Source of the DNA: Acinetobacter courvalinii
GTDB lineage: Bacteria > Pseudomonadota > Gammaproteobacteria > Pseudomonadales > Moraxellaceae
Direction of reading: 5' to 3'
NCBI RefSeq assembly: GCF_014635545.1
Contig: NZ_BMDA01000001.1
Location: 62,001 to 126,000, forward strand
DNA: 64,000 nucleotides
Part shown: positions 28,284-37,386 of the stretch, piece after piece
Layout of the letters: the number at the start of each line of letters is the position of its first letter
How positions within the stretch are numbered: position 1 is the stretch's first letter
Program-made: the position numbers and the translations under genes
The notes under the pieces: generated by a model
What the model was told of the DNA's origin: nothing
The model's input: the letters and a program-made list of their open reading frames with translations, nothing else
The model's database searches: none

Positions 28284-29987
28284 ATGAATAAGAAATTATG
28301 GTTAGCGAGCAGTATCGGCGTCATAAGCTTAAACAGCTATGCACAAACGCCTCAGGTTGATGTCATTGTACTGAACGCCGATGTTCGGACATCCAATCCG
28401 GCCAAGTCAAAAGCACAAGCTTTTGCTGTGAAAGATGGAAAGTTTCTGGCTGTAGGCGACAACCGCTTTATTCAGCAGATGGCGACCAAGCAGACACAAA
28501 TTATTGATGTAAAAGGCAAGACGGTGCTGCCTGGTTTGACCGATGCGCATACCCATTTATTGGGTGGGCTAGAGCTTTGGGAAGGGGTGGACCTTTTTGG
28601 AATCAGCGATCGTCAGGAATGGTTTAGATTGATCGCCGAAAAGGATAAACAGTTACCGAAAGGCGCCTGGCTGGTGGGTGGTCGCTGGGATGTCAGCAGC
28701 CTCAAAGATGGTCATATGCCGACCCGTCAGGAACTGGATGCGATTGTGCCCGATCGCCCTGTGGTGTTACAGGACATTGACTATCATTCGGTCTGGGTAA
28801 ATAGCAAGGCGATGCAATTGCTGGGAATTGATAAAAATACCCAAGCACCCGAAGGGGGCGAGATTGTCAAAGACCCGAAAACAGGAGAGCCGACAGGTAT
28901 TTTTAAGGAAACTGCGGGCATGCAACTGATTTTGGGCAATCCAAAGTACAGCAGTGCATTACTTTCGGGCAAGGCGGCACTTCCAGTCATTGAAAAAATC
29001 ATAGCGCATTTTAACAGTTTGGGGATTACCTCCGTACATGATATGTGGACTGAGTTGGCTACGGTTTATCCTGCTTTACTGGAGTCGAAACAGCAATTGC
29101 CGATGCGGATACGTTTTGGCTTGATGGCAGGAGAGGATCAGGTCACACCAGCCCATTTTCAGGCTTATGCAAAGCAACGTGATCAACTCAATCAGCAGTT
29201 CATGCAAAAAGAACAGCAGTGGAAAACTGGACCGCAGTTCCGCTTTGCCTATATGAAATATTTTGTTGATGGTACCTTGATGAATTACACCGCTGCATTG
29301 AATGAACCGTATGCAGATCGTCATCATTTTAATATCGCGCCGATTACCTCACAGGTAGAGCTGAATAATTCAGTGAAAAATGCGAATGAAGCAGGTTTCC
29401 CGGTGGCGATACATGCCATTGGTGACAAAAGTGTCGATATGGCCCTGAATGCGATTGAGAATAGTCCGAAACATCGTCAGTTTGCCAATCGAATTGAGCA
29501 TATTGAAGTGATCTCTAAAGATGCAATTCCGCGTTTTGCCCAGTTAGGCGTGGTGGCTTCAATGCAGCCAGATCATGCCATTACAGGTAATTATCAGGAA
29601 TCGCGTTTGGGTAAGGCGCGGATGCCGTATAGCTATGCCTGGCAGTCGCTGCTCAGTAGCGGTGCTACCATGGTACTCGGGAGTGATTGGCCGACTGCAT
29701 CCGAAAATCCAATGTTACAGCTGAGTGATGTGGTTTTCCGTGAGTATCAGGGCAAAACCCGCTATAGCGATAACGCTTTAAGTCTGGATGAAGCCTTATA
29801 TGCCTATACTCAAGCACCTGCCAATATTGCAGGCTGGGGGGATCAGATTGGCAGTATCAGTGTCGGAAAGTGGGCTGATTTTGTGGTCTTGCAAGATGCT
29901 TTAAAAACGCCATTGAATAAAGATATCAAAGACTGGAAAGTTGCTGAGACCTGGTTTGCAGGCAAACAGGTATATAAAGGGAAGTGA
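28284..29987 (+). CDS. Exported YtcJ-like amidohydrolase, paralog 2
   Basis: A 567-residue close paralog of the preceding gene, collinear along its whole length and identical in long blocks (for example TPQVDVIV, NADVRTSNPAK, DAIVPDRPVVL). It has its own signal peptide (cleavage after NSYA), His89/His91 in LTDAHTHL and the same GDKSVDMAL and LGSDWPTASENP motifs. Differences concentrate around residues 90-110 and 215-310, which may line the substrate pocket, so the two copies may have different substrates. It has a separate upstream repeat pair, so it is probably its own transcription unit. Confidence 0.82.
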   Translation: MNKKLWLASSIGVISLNSYAQTPQVDVIVLNADVRTSNPAKSKAQAFAVKDGKFLAVGDNRFIQQMATKQTQIIDVKGKTVLPGLTDAHTHLLGGLELWEGVDLFGISDRQEWFRLIAEKDKQLPKGAWLVGGRWDVSSLKDGHMPTRQELDAIVPDRPVVLQDIDYHSVWVNSKAMQLLGIDKNTQAPEGGEIVKDPKTGEPTGIFKETAGMQLILGNPKYSSALLSGKAALPVIEKIIAHFNSLGITSVHDMWTELATVYPALLESKQQLPMRIRFGLMAGEDQVTPAHFQAYAKQRDQLNQQFMQKEQQWKTGPQFRFAYMKYFVDGTLMNYTAALNEPYADRHHFNIAPITSQVELNNSVKNANEAGFPVAIHAIGDKSVDMALNAIENSPKHRQFANRIEHIEVISKDAIPRFAQLGVVASMQPDHAITGNYQESRLGKARMPYSYAWQSLLSSGATMVLGSDWPTASENPMLQLSDVVFREYQGKTRYSDNALSLDEALYAYTQAPANIAGWGDQIGSISVGKWADFVVLQDALKTPLNKDIKDWKVAETWFAGKQVYKGK

Positions 29988-30044
29988 ATAAACAATAAAG
30001 AACAGAGCGCTTTCAAAATTCAAAAAATGCTCAACATTGGTGTT

Positions 30045-30156
30045 AAAAGTTCCTTCTTCCTTGGGAGAAGGTTAGGATGAGGGGAAATGCTTGATCTAAA
30101 TCCTCTCCCTTTTACGCGTAACTACGCTCATCCTTTAAAAAGGAGAGGGGACTTTT
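30045..30156. repeat. Interspersed intergenic repeat with long imperfect inverted ends
   Basis: The left end AAAAGTTCCTTCTTCC and the right end GGAGAGGGGACTTTT are imperfect inverted copies, continuing inward with GGATGAG and its complement; a small hairpin (GCGTA-AC-TACGC) lies between. This resembles the palindromic units scattered between genes in Acinetobacter and related genera. A 65-codon reading frame crosses it (30087-30284) but looks non-coding. Confidence 0.65.
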
Positions 30157-30212
30157 ATTGTCTATTCAATACAGTTAAAAATATGACTGATGTAAAAATG
30201 TTAATAAATTTT

Positions 30213-30247
30213 AAAAACAAAGCAAGCGATAAGCTTGCTTTGTTTTT
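30213..30247 (+). terminator. Strong terminator after the amidohydrolase pair
   Basis: AAAAACAAAGCAAGC (30213-30227) and GCTTGCTTTGTTTTT (30233-30247) form a 15-bp perfect stem with a GATAA loop and T-rich end. Confidence 0.85.
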
Positions 30248-30285
30248 ATGCGGATATGAATTAAACCTAGTTTTTATAAAATAAA

Positions 30286-30323
30286 TGGCTCTTCTGTTTT
30301 TTGTGAAATTGGTTCTCGATTTA
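30286..30323 (+). promoter_or_regulatory. 24-bp-spaced TGGYTC direct repeat, copy 3
   Basis: TGGCTCTTCTGT at 30286 and TGGTTCTCGATTTA at 30310, 24 bp apart, 73 bp before the porin start codon. Confidence 0.5.
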
Positions 30324-30382
30324 TAGGGTGTGTGAAAGATAATCAGAATTCAAAAATAATCATATATTCATGGAATAAATAG

Positions 30383-31144
30383 ATGATCAACAAGAAATGG
30401 ATTCTAGCTATCTTAACATCTGCACTATTAGCGCCAGTATATGCAAAACCCGCCGATAGTCCTACTGAAAATCAGCAGCAACGTTTTTCAGTCAGTGGTT
30501 CAATGGCTTTTTTAACAGAGTATTATTGGCGTGGAACTACGCAAACCAAAGGCAAACCGGCTGTTCAAGGAACATTAAGTCTAGATCATGATTCAGGATT
30601 GTATACGCAACTTTTTGCATCAAATATACAGCTGGATATTGGCAGTAGTTTAGAGCTGGATTATTATATTGGCTATAATTATCAAATAAATAATGATCTT
30701 AAACTGAATCTGCAATATCTGGATGTAAACTATCCTGGAGAAGATAAAACCCTGCCCCGTGTAGATTTTGAGGAATACTCAATTGGCGTGTTGAAATCAA
30801 ATCTCTTCCATGCTCAGGATGAGTTGAATCTGGCTTTTTACTATTCACCTGATTATACGCTAGAGACCGGTAAAATGCTGCGTTATGAGGTCGGATATCG
30901 TTATCCAGTCGCGGAGCAGTGGAATATATATACGCAAGTAGCATATAACCAGTTTGCAAATAAAGATGCCTATGCCGTACTTTGGGGAACGGATGAGAAA
31001 AGTCATTTCTATGATTATAAGCTAGGGCTGGATTTTAATTATCAAGATTTTATTTTTGATTTATATTATGCCAATGCAAATGTTAATAAAGATTTACCCA
31101 GTGTAGATAAAACAGTGGTATTTAGTTTAACCAAACTGTTTTAG
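30383..31144 (+). CDS. TorF-family putative outer-membrane porin
   Basis: A 253-residue protein with a signal peptide (cleavage after PVYA) and an all-beta composition ending in VVFSLTKLF with the C-terminal phenylalanine of outer-membrane barrels. FLTEYYWRGTTQTKGKPAVQ is the N-terminal signature of the TorF/Gcw_chp family. Members are predicted small outer-membrane channels. By its repeat pair it belongs with the amidohydrolases and the catabolic operon, so it may admit their substrate (inference). Confidence 0.75.
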   Translation: MINKKWILAILTSALLAPVYAKPADSPTENQQQRFSVSGSMAFLTEYYWRGTTQTKGKPAVQGTLSLDHDSGLYTQLFASNIQLDIGSSLELDYYIGYNYQINNDLKLNLQYLDVNYPGEDKTLPRVDFEEYSIGVLKSNLFHAQDELNLAFYYSPDYTLETGKMLRYEVGYRYPVAEQWNIYTQVAYNQFANKDAYAVLWGTDEKSHFYDYKLGLDFNYQDFIFDLYYANANVNKDLPSVDKTVVFSLTKLF

Positions 31145-31225
31145 TTTAAATGTGAGCATTTGTATTTTTAAATCATGCTTTGATGGTTGAAATAGTCCTA
31201 TTTAAAATTTTCTTAGATCAAACAG

Positions 31226-31265
31226 CAGCCAAAAAGTTTTATATATAAAACTTTTTGGCTGTTTT
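31226..31265 (+). terminator. Terminator after the porin gene
   Basis: A perfect palindrome of 36 bp (arms 31226-31243 and 31244-31261, beginning CAGCCAAAAAG) followed by TTTT. A T/A-rich gene-free stretch follows to 31406. Confidence 0.8.
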
Positions 31266-31406
31266 GTGTTCGGTGTTGAATGTAGTTAGAAATAATTAAA
31301 AAGTAATAAAAAATAAATTGATTTTTATAAAAATAGGGTTAGTTTAATCTTTTGCTTATTTGTTTGAAAAACAAAAGGAATTTTATTTATTTATTGATGT
31401 TTAAAT

Positions 31407-31444
31407 TGGTACCTGTTTTTTTGAAAGAATTGGCACTCGTTTTT
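31407..31444 (+). promoter_or_regulatory. 24-bp-spaced TGGYAC direct repeat, copy 4
   Basis: TGGTACCTGTTT at 31407 and TGGCACTCGTTTTT at 31431, 24 bp apart, 84 bp before the hydrolase start codon. This copy has A in place of T at the fifth base of both boxes. Confidence 0.5.
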
Positions 31445-31514
31445 AATGGAAGAATTAATCAAAGTAGAGTGAATAAAGCGATAGTGATATATCGATAAAA
31501 GGGATGTTAAAACA

Positions 31515-32774
31515 ATGAAAGTGAATGCAGAGCGTTTATGGCAGATGCTCATGGACATGGCAAAAATTGGTGCCACCAGCAAGGGTGGTAATACACGGTT
31601 AGCGCTTACGGATGAAGATATTGCAGGTCGGGCTTTACTGCTTGAGTGGGCCAAGCAGATTAATCTTTCTATTCATTATGATGAAGTCGGTAACCTGATT
31701 TTACGCCGTTCTGGTCAAGACCATACCGCATTGCCTATCGTTATGGGCAGCCATCTGGATACCCAGCCCAAGGGCGGACGCTTTGATGGCATTTATGGTG
31801 TGCTGGCGGGTATGGAAGTGTTACAGCGCCTAGAAGAACAGAATATTGTGACGGCTCATCCACTTGAACTGGTGGTGTGGATGAATGAAGAAGGCGCACG
31901 TTTCACTCCGGCAATGATGGGCTCCGCCGCTTTCGCTGGGGTATTACCTAAACAGCAAGTCTATGACACTACCGATAAAAACGGTATTTCTGTTTATTCC
32001 GAACTGGTCCGTACTGGGCAACTCGGCGATTATCCACTGGCGCGTCCATTCCAGGCGTATTACGAAGCCCATATTGAGCAAGGGCCTGTATTGGAAACAA
32101 ACCAGATCTCGATTGGCGTGGTCACCGGTGGTCAAGCCATTCTGTGGCTCGATGTTGAAACCCAAGGCAAAGCAGCACATGCAGGCACAACCCCGATGAA
32201 TATGCGTAAAGACACCATGGTCGGTACCGCAGAAATGATTGTGGCTGTTGAAAAATGCATTCTTGAGAAATTCCCGCAAGGTTTGGTGACCTTTGGTGAA
32301 ATGCAGGTGGCGAATTCATCGCGCAATACCATCCCGGGCCAGATTCAGTGGACCATTGATTTACGTCATCCAGATGATGCTGCACTCAACGTCATGGAAG
32401 TGGAAACCAGAGCGATCTTGTCTCGTCTGGCGACAGAAAGAGATCTGGACGTTCAGGTGTCTCAACATTGGCTGAGTCCGGCGACTTATTTTGATAAGAC
32501 TTGTGTGGCAACGGTTCAGGCAGCGGTAAACAGTCTGGGCTACAGCAATCAGCCGATTGTGAGTGGTGCAGGACATGATGCCATCAATATCGCGAAACAT
32601 TGTCCGACCACGATGATCTTTATTCCGTGTATTGATGGTTTAAGCCATAACGAGGCAGAAGATATTTATATGCAAGATGCGGCTCAAGGTGCCGATGTGT
32701 TGCTGAATGCGATCTTAAATTATGACGCACAGTCAACCGCACAAATGATGCAGAAGAATACAGTAACAGTTTAA
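31515..32774 (+). CDS. M20-family amidase, hydantoinase/carbamoylase type
   Basis: A 419-residue zinc-dependent hydrolase of the N-carbamoyl-amino-acid amidohydrolase / allantoate amidohydrolase / beta-ureidopropionase group. Metal ligands are visible as His80 (GSHLDT), Asp91 (RFDGIYG), Glu125/Glu126 (NEEGARF), His186 (EAHIEQGP) and His378 (GLSHNEAE). These enzymes cleave an N-carbamoyl group to an amine, CO2 and ammonia. It heads an apparent operon with an aminotransferase, an aldehyde dehydrogenase, a permease and agmatine deiminase, so an omega-ureido acid such as 4-ureidobutyrate is a reasonable substrate (inference). Cytosolic; no signal peptide. Confidence 0.88.
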   Translation: MKVNAERLWQMLMDMAKIGATSKGGNTRLALTDEDIAGRALLLEWAKQINLSIHYDEVGNLILRRSGQDHTALPIVMGSHLDTQPKGGRFDGIYGVLAGMEVLQRLEEQNIVTAHPLELVVWMNEEGARFTPAMMGSAAFAGVLPKQQVYDTTDKNGISVYSELVRTGQLGDYPLARPFQAYYEAHIEQGPVLETNQISIGVVTGGQAILWLDVETQGKAAHAGTTPMNMRKDTMVGTAEMIVAVEKCILEKFPQGLVTFGEMQVANSSRNTIPGQIQWTIDLRHPDDAALNVMEVETRAILSRLATERDLDVQVSQHWLSPATYFDKTCVATVQAAVNSLGYSNQPIVSGAGHDAINIAKHCPTTMIFIPCIDGLSHNEAEDIYMQDAAQGADVLLNAILNYDAQSTAQMMQKNTVTV

Positions 32775-32852
32775 TGATCAATAAATTAACAATGTGTAAG
32801 ACATGCATGCTGCTGGAATGGAGCATTGCAATAAAAAATGGATGGATAGAAG

Positions 32853-34253
32853 ATGAACTCTAAATTACCTGTAAATGTCGATATTCAGGATATCTGGCAA
32901 AAAGATAAGGATCATGTGATTCACCCATGGACAGATTTTTCGACCTTTAAAGACGAAGGCTCTTTAATCATGTCGAAAGGTGAAAATGTCTATGTCTATG
33001 ATGCGCAGGGCAATAAATATCTAGATGGTATTGGCGGCCTGTGGTGTGTCAATGTCGGTTATGGACGCAAAGAAATTGCCGATGCCGTTGCTGAACAGAT
33101 CATGGAACTACCTTATTATTCACCATTTGGTCATCAAACTACAGCACCAGCAGCCAAGTTGGCGGCTAAACTGGCTGAGTTGGCACCGGGTAATCTGAAT
33201 CATGTGTTTTATGGCTGTGGTGGTTCAGTAGCGAACGATACTGCAGTACGTTTAATTCACCACTATTTCTATCAGATTGGCAAACCATCGAAAAAGAAAC
33301 TGATTGCCCGTAAAGACGCTTATCACGGCAGTACCTATATCAGTATGACCTTGACGGGTATTGAAGCCGATCATGTCGGTTTCGAAATTCACAATGAGCT
33401 GGTTCACCATGTGTCATGTCCAAATCCATACCGCAAGCCAGCATCGCAGTCGATGGAAGATTTCTGTAATGAAAAGGTTCAGGAACTGGAAGATACCATT
33501 CTGAAACTTGGCCCGGACAATGTCGCAGCTTTCTTTGCCGAGCCAATCATGGGTGCGGGCGGGGTGATTGTTCCGCCAGAAGGTTACCATGCCAAAACCT
33601 TGGCCGTCTGTAAAAAATACAATGTGCTGTATGTATCTGATGAAGTGGTTACCGCATTTGGTCGCCTAGGTCATATGTTTGCTTCAGAAGACGTGTTTGG
33701 CATTGTGCCTGACATTATTACCTGTGCAAAAGGGTTGTCTTCGGGTTACCTGCCTTTAGGTGCAACCATCATTTCGGATGAGATTTATGATGCCATCAGT
33801 AAACCGCATCATGAAGGTGGTTTGCTTACTCATGGCTTTACCTATTCAGGTCATCCGGTCAGTTGTGTGGCTGCACTCAAGAATATTGAAATTCTGGAAA
33901 AGGAAAAGATTTGTGAACATGTCCAGGACATGGGTGTTTACTTTGAAGAGCAATTAAAGACGTTGGCAGATCTGGAAATTGTCGGTGAAGTACGCGGCAA
34001 GAAATTCATGATGTGTATCGAGAACCTGCGTAACAAACAAACCAAAGAACTGTTTGACCGTTCTGTTGGGGTAGGTAAACGTATTGCCAATCATTGCCAG
34101 AAACTCGGTCTGATTGTACGTCCTGTGGGACACATGAATGTATTGTCTCCACCTTTAATCCTGACACGTGATCAAATTGACTTTGCCGTGAAAACCTTAC
34201 GTCATGCGATTCAGAATACCATTCAGGAATTAAAGGCTGAAGGTCATTTGTAA
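32853..34253 (+). CDS. Class III (omega) aminotransferase
   Basis: A 466-residue PLP enzyme of the ornithine/putrescine/beta-alanine aminotransferase family. VYDAQGNKYLDGIGGLW is at residues 48-64; the PLP-contacting Asp263 is in VSDEVVTAFGR and the Schiff-base Lys293 in TCAKGLSSGYLPLGA. Family members move an omega-amino group from diamines or omega-amino acids to pyruvate or 2-oxoglutarate. In this operon putrescine or N-carbamoylputrescine is the likely donor, giving an aldehyde for the next enzyme. GGATAGAAG precedes the ATG; 78 bp separate it from the carbamoylase gene. Confidence 0.88.
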   Translation: MNSKLPVNVDIQDIWQKDKDHVIHPWTDFSTFKDEGSLIMSKGENVYVYDAQGNKYLDGIGGLWCVNVGYGRKEIADAVAEQIMELPYYSPFGHQTTAPAAKLAAKLAELAPGNLNHVFYGCGGSVANDTAVRLIHHYFYQIGKPSKKKLIARKDAYHGSTYISMTLTGIEADHVGFEIHNELVHHVSCPNPYRKPASQSMEDFCNEKVQELEDTILKLGPDNVAAFFAEPIMGAGGVIVPPEGYHAKTLAVCKKYNVLYVSDEVVTAFGRLGHMFASEDVFGIVPDIITCAKGLSSGYLPLGATIISDEIYDAISKPHHEGGLLTHGFTYSGHPVSCVAALKNIEILEKEKICEHVQDMGVYFEEQLKTLADLEIVGEVRGKKFMMCIENLRNKQTKELFDRSVGVGKRIANHCQKLGLIVRPVGHMNVLSPPLILTRDQIDFAVKTLRHAIQNTIQELKAEGHL

Positions 34254-34280
34254 GCCGAATCTCTTTGATCTTTCAAGCAG

Positions 34281-34306
34281 TCAACTTGCCCTGCGGGGTG
34301 AGTTGA
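34281..34306. other. Intercistronic hairpin within the catabolic operon
   Basis: TCAACTTGCCC and GGGTGAGTTGA form an 11-bp stem (two G-U pairs in RNA) with a TGCG loop, 27 bp after the aminotransferase stop. No T-run follows, so it may be a processing or stabilising structure rather than a terminator. The rest of the 203-bp gap shows no gene. Confidence 0.35.
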
Positions 34307-34456
34307 GTCTCGCTGATCGATAGAAATAGCGGGACAACAACAGATGATGTCGATGGAATGAATGAGGAATAAAGCGACTGGGTTGACTTGAAGCAGGCTG
34401 AAATCCTGTGGGCAGTCACGATGAATCCGCTTTAGAACTCGTATGAGAGCAAGCAG

Positions 34457-35872
34457 ATGAAGAATTATATCAATGGAAAATGGGAAAATACGTCAGGAAG
34501 CTCCCAGATTACGGTGGTGAATCCAGCCAGTGAAGAAGAATTAACCCGTTTTACGACCGCTTCCCCACAAGATGTAGATGCTGCCGTGGCGGCTGCGCAG
34601 CAGGCGCTGGAAAGCTGGAGTTCGACCAGTCCTGAACAACGGGCAAACTGGTTAAACAAAATTGCCGATGCCATAGATGCAGCAAAGAATACCCTGATTG
34701 AACTTTCTCATCGTAATAATGGTAAATCTTCGGAGCAAGCCCAAGTCGACGTCGAGAATAGCATTAAGTGCTATCGCTACTATGCCAATCTCGTCAAAGA
34801 ATTTGCGTTTAGTCAGGTGACCCAATGTGAAGATGGCATTGAACTGACCCATCAGCAAAATCCGGTAGGTGTGGTTGCTTTGATTACGCCGTGGAATTTC
34901 CCGTTAATCACCAGCGCCTGGAAAATCGCACCCGCCCTTGCCGCAGGTTGCACACTGATCTTTAAACCATCCGAACTGGTGCCATTGCCAGAGTATGAAT
35001 TTACCCGATTACTGGATCAGATCCAGTTTCCGCAGGGGGTCTTTAACCTGATTTTGGGAGATGCCGTGGCAGCCCAGCATCTGGTGACCCATCCAGAGGT
35101 CAATAAAGTCTCTTTCACCGGCAGTACCGAAGTGGGTATTCACGTGATGCAGGCAGCAGCGCAATCGGTCAAGCGTGTCACGTTAGAGCTGGGTGGCAAA
35201 TCGCCGATCCTGATTCTTGAAGATGCCGATCTGGATGAAGCCGTCGATAAAGCACTTGGCGGCATGTTTTATAACAGCGGTCAAATGTGCTCTGCAACCT
35301 CACGTTTACTGGTACACCAATCACTGGCAGAGCGCTTTTACCAGAAGCTTAAAACCGCGGTGAAGTCGATGACTTTAGGTTCTGACCTAAGCGGCCCGTT
35401 GAGTATGGGACCGATGACGACGCAAAAGCAATATCAGAAAGTTCATGAATATTTAACTATCGCACAACAGGAAAAGCTTCAATCCTTAATTGATCCTGAA
35501 CAGATTGCCATTCCGGAAAAGGGCTTTTTCATTCAGCCTCATGTTTTTGTAAATGTACCGACTGAAAGCCGCTTGTGGACAGAGGAAATCTTTGGCCCGG
35601 TGATGTGCTGTCGAAGCTTTGAAACTGAAGAAGAAGCGATCCGGCTAGCCAATGATTCTGACTTTGGTCTGGCTGCCACCATTATCACCGGATCTTTGCA
35701 GCACGGTAAAAAAATTGCCAAGCGACTTCGCTCTGGTCATATCTGGATCAATTGTCATCAAATGATTCAGCCTGGCTCTTTATGGGGCGGGTTCAAGAAA
35801 AGTGGAATTGGGCGTGAACTGGGTGAATCGGGAATGCAAAGTTATCTCGAAGAAAACGTGATTACGCTTTAA
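34457..35872 (+). CDS. NAD(P)-dependent aldehyde dehydrogenase
   Basis: A 471-residue aldehyde dehydrogenase. Asn147 (TPWNFPL), Glu244 (VTLELGGKSP) and the nucleophile Cys278 (SGQMCSATS) form the active site; EEIFGPV is also conserved. It resembles the betaine-aldehyde / gamma-aminobutyraldehyde dehydrogenase group. Placed after an omega-aminotransferase, it would oxidise the amino- or ureido-aldehyde formed there to the acid. The start ATG has GAGAGCAAGCAG upstream. Confidence 0.88.
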   Translation: MKNYINGKWENTSGSSQITVVNPASEEELTRFTTASPQDVDAAVAAAQQALESWSSTSPEQRANWLNKIADAIDAAKNTLIELSHRNNGKSSEQAQVDVENSIKCYRYYANLVKEFAFSQVTQCEDGIELTHQQNPVGVVALITPWNFPLITSAWKIAPALAAGCTLIFKPSELVPLPEYEFTRLLDQIQFPQGVFNLILGDAVAAQHLVTHPEVNKVSFTGSTEVGIHVMQAAAQSVKRVTLELGGKSPILILEDADLDEAVDKALGGMFYNSGQMCSATSRLLVHQSLAERFYQKLKTAVKSMTLGSDLSGPLSMGPMTTQKQYQKVHEYLTIAQQEKLQSLIDPEQIAIPEKGFFIQPHVFVNVPTESRLWTEEIFGPVMCCRSFETEEEAIRLANDSDFGLAATIITGSLQHGKKIAKRLRSGHIWINCHQMIQPGSLWGGFKKSGIGRELGESGMQSYLEENVITL

Positions 35873-35985
35873 TTATTTCAACTATTTATTGAATCGGGAA
35901 AGGGACTTCTCTGTTCAGTATCACTATCCAAAATGAATAAAAAAAGCACTGCGAAAGTGTTTGCATTGATGCAGGAGAAACATGC

Positions 35986-37314
35986 ATGGAAAGCGAAAAC
36001 AACCGAAAAGGGCTGTCATTGTGGCAAGTAGTTGTCATTGGTGTGGCTTATATGGCTCCAGCCACTGTATTTGATACTTTTGGTATTATTTCAAGAGTTA
36101 CCGAAGGACGGGTTCCTCTGGCTTATATTCTGGCTTTATTTGCGATGCTATTAACTGCATTTAGCTATGCACGCTTTAGTAAACTGACACCAAAATCAGG
36201 ATCGGCTTATACCTATACCACTGAAACATGCGGCAAGACAGCGGGTTTTTTTGTGGGCTGGTGCTCGTTGATTGACTATCTACTGATTCCGTTGGTCAAT
36301 GTTTTACTCGCCTCATTTTATCTTAATGCATTGATGCCCGACATTTCCTATACCACCTGGGTGGTGATCATGGTCGGGATTATCACGCTAATCAACAGCT
36401 TTCGTATCAATATTCTGGCCAATTTTAGCTTTATCTTTATTGCAGCTACGATTTCAATGATGCTGGTGTTTATTTTTCTGGTGGTCACAGGCATGGGGCA
36501 TTCGCAGGGTTATCAAAGCCTGGCGACAATCAAGCCGTTATTCAATGGTAATCCCGAATATCTGACCTTGCTGACAGGTGTGTCATTGGTCTGTTTCTCT
36601 TATTTGGGCTTTGATGCGGTCTCGACCTTAGCCCATGAAAGTCGCAATCCGACTAAGACCATTCCCCGGGCGATTATGCTGACAACCTTATTAGGTGGCC
36701 TGATTTTTATTACGGTTTCGTGGTTCGTTCAGTTGTCCTTTCCGACACTGGAACAGTTTAAAAATCCAGATGAAGCCTTACCTGAAATTGCACTGTTTGT
36801 TGGAGGCGTATTTTTCCAGTCAGCCTTGCTTACCGTACAGATCATGAATGCATTTGCCTCCGGTTTGGCCTCTCATGCCAGCGCTTCACGTTTACTTTAC
36901 ATCATGGGACGTGATGGTGTGTTTAACCAAAAAATATTCGGTTATGTCAATCATAGATTAGGTACGCCGTTATATTCGATTTTATTCGTGGGTCTGATTT
37001 CCCTGTTAGCCATTACCGTTGATCTGGCAACGGTGGTGAGTCTGGTCAGTTTTGGTGCCTTGATTGCATTTACCATGGTGAACTTCTCTGTATTCATGAA
37101 ATTCTTTGTGCTTCGTAAAGAGCGTACGGGCTTGAAAAACATTTTCTTCAATTTGCTGCTACCACTGGTTTCGGTACTGTGCCTATTAGGTTTATGGGTA
37201 CATCTGGAAAAATCGGCACTGGAATTTGGAGGCGTGTGGCTATTGGCTGGGGTTTTACTGCTGCTTTATAAGCGTATCCGCAAACAGCCGCTCTCGTTTG
37301 GGGCCACCACTTAA
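35986..37314 (+). CDS. APC-superfamily amino acid/polyamine permease
   Basis: A 442-residue inner-membrane transporter with about 12 transmembrane segments. GLSLWQVVVIGVAYMAPATV is the TM1 region of the amino acid-polyamine-organocation family, and SYLGFDAVSTLAHESRNPTK is the conserved TM6/loop segment. The closest described group imports polyamines, amino acids or related amines. Its place in the operon suggests it imports agmatine or a related substrate (inference). 72 bp separate it from the agmatine deiminase gene. Confidence 0.85.
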   Translation: MESENNRKGLSLWQVVVIGVAYMAPATVFDTFGIISRVTEGRVPLAYILALFAMLLTAFSYARFSKLTPKSGSAYTYTTETCGKTAGFFVGWCSLIDYLLIPLVNVLLASFYLNALMPDISYTTWVVIMVGIITLINSFRINILANFSFIFIAATISMMLVFIFLVVTGMGHSQGYQSLATIKPLFNGNPEYLTLLTGVSLVCFSYLGFDAVSTLAHESRNPTKTIPRAIMLTTLLGGLIFITVSWFVQLSFPTLEQFKNPDEALPEIALFVGGVFFQSALLTVQIMNAFASGLASHASASRLLYIMGRDGVFNQKIFGYVNHRLGTPLYSILFVGLISLLAITVDLATVVSLVSFGALIAFTMVNFSVFMKFFVLRKERTGLKNIFFNLLLPLVSVLCLLGLWVHLEKSALEFGGVWLLAGVLLLLYKRIRKQPLSFGATT

Positions 37315-37386
37315 ACCGTTTTAAACAATTGATTTGATCAATGTAGATTTGACTTCAAAAGATATGAACATATGGAGATAGACAAT

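Noticed and set aside
30087-30284. Plus-strand 65-codon reading frame
   Set aside because: It runs through the interspersed repeat and the terminator at 30213-30247, so it is unlikely to be coding.
26301-31444. Sigma-54 promoter reading of the TGGYNC boxes (for example TTGGCAC at 31430)
   Set aside because: No copy has the required GC of the -12 element about ten bases after the GG.
34254-34456. Guanidine or other riboswitch before the aldehyde dehydrogenase gene
   Set aside because: There is a hairpin, but the conserved ACGR-loop or ykkC-type elements are not visible and no terminator or RBS-masking arm follows.
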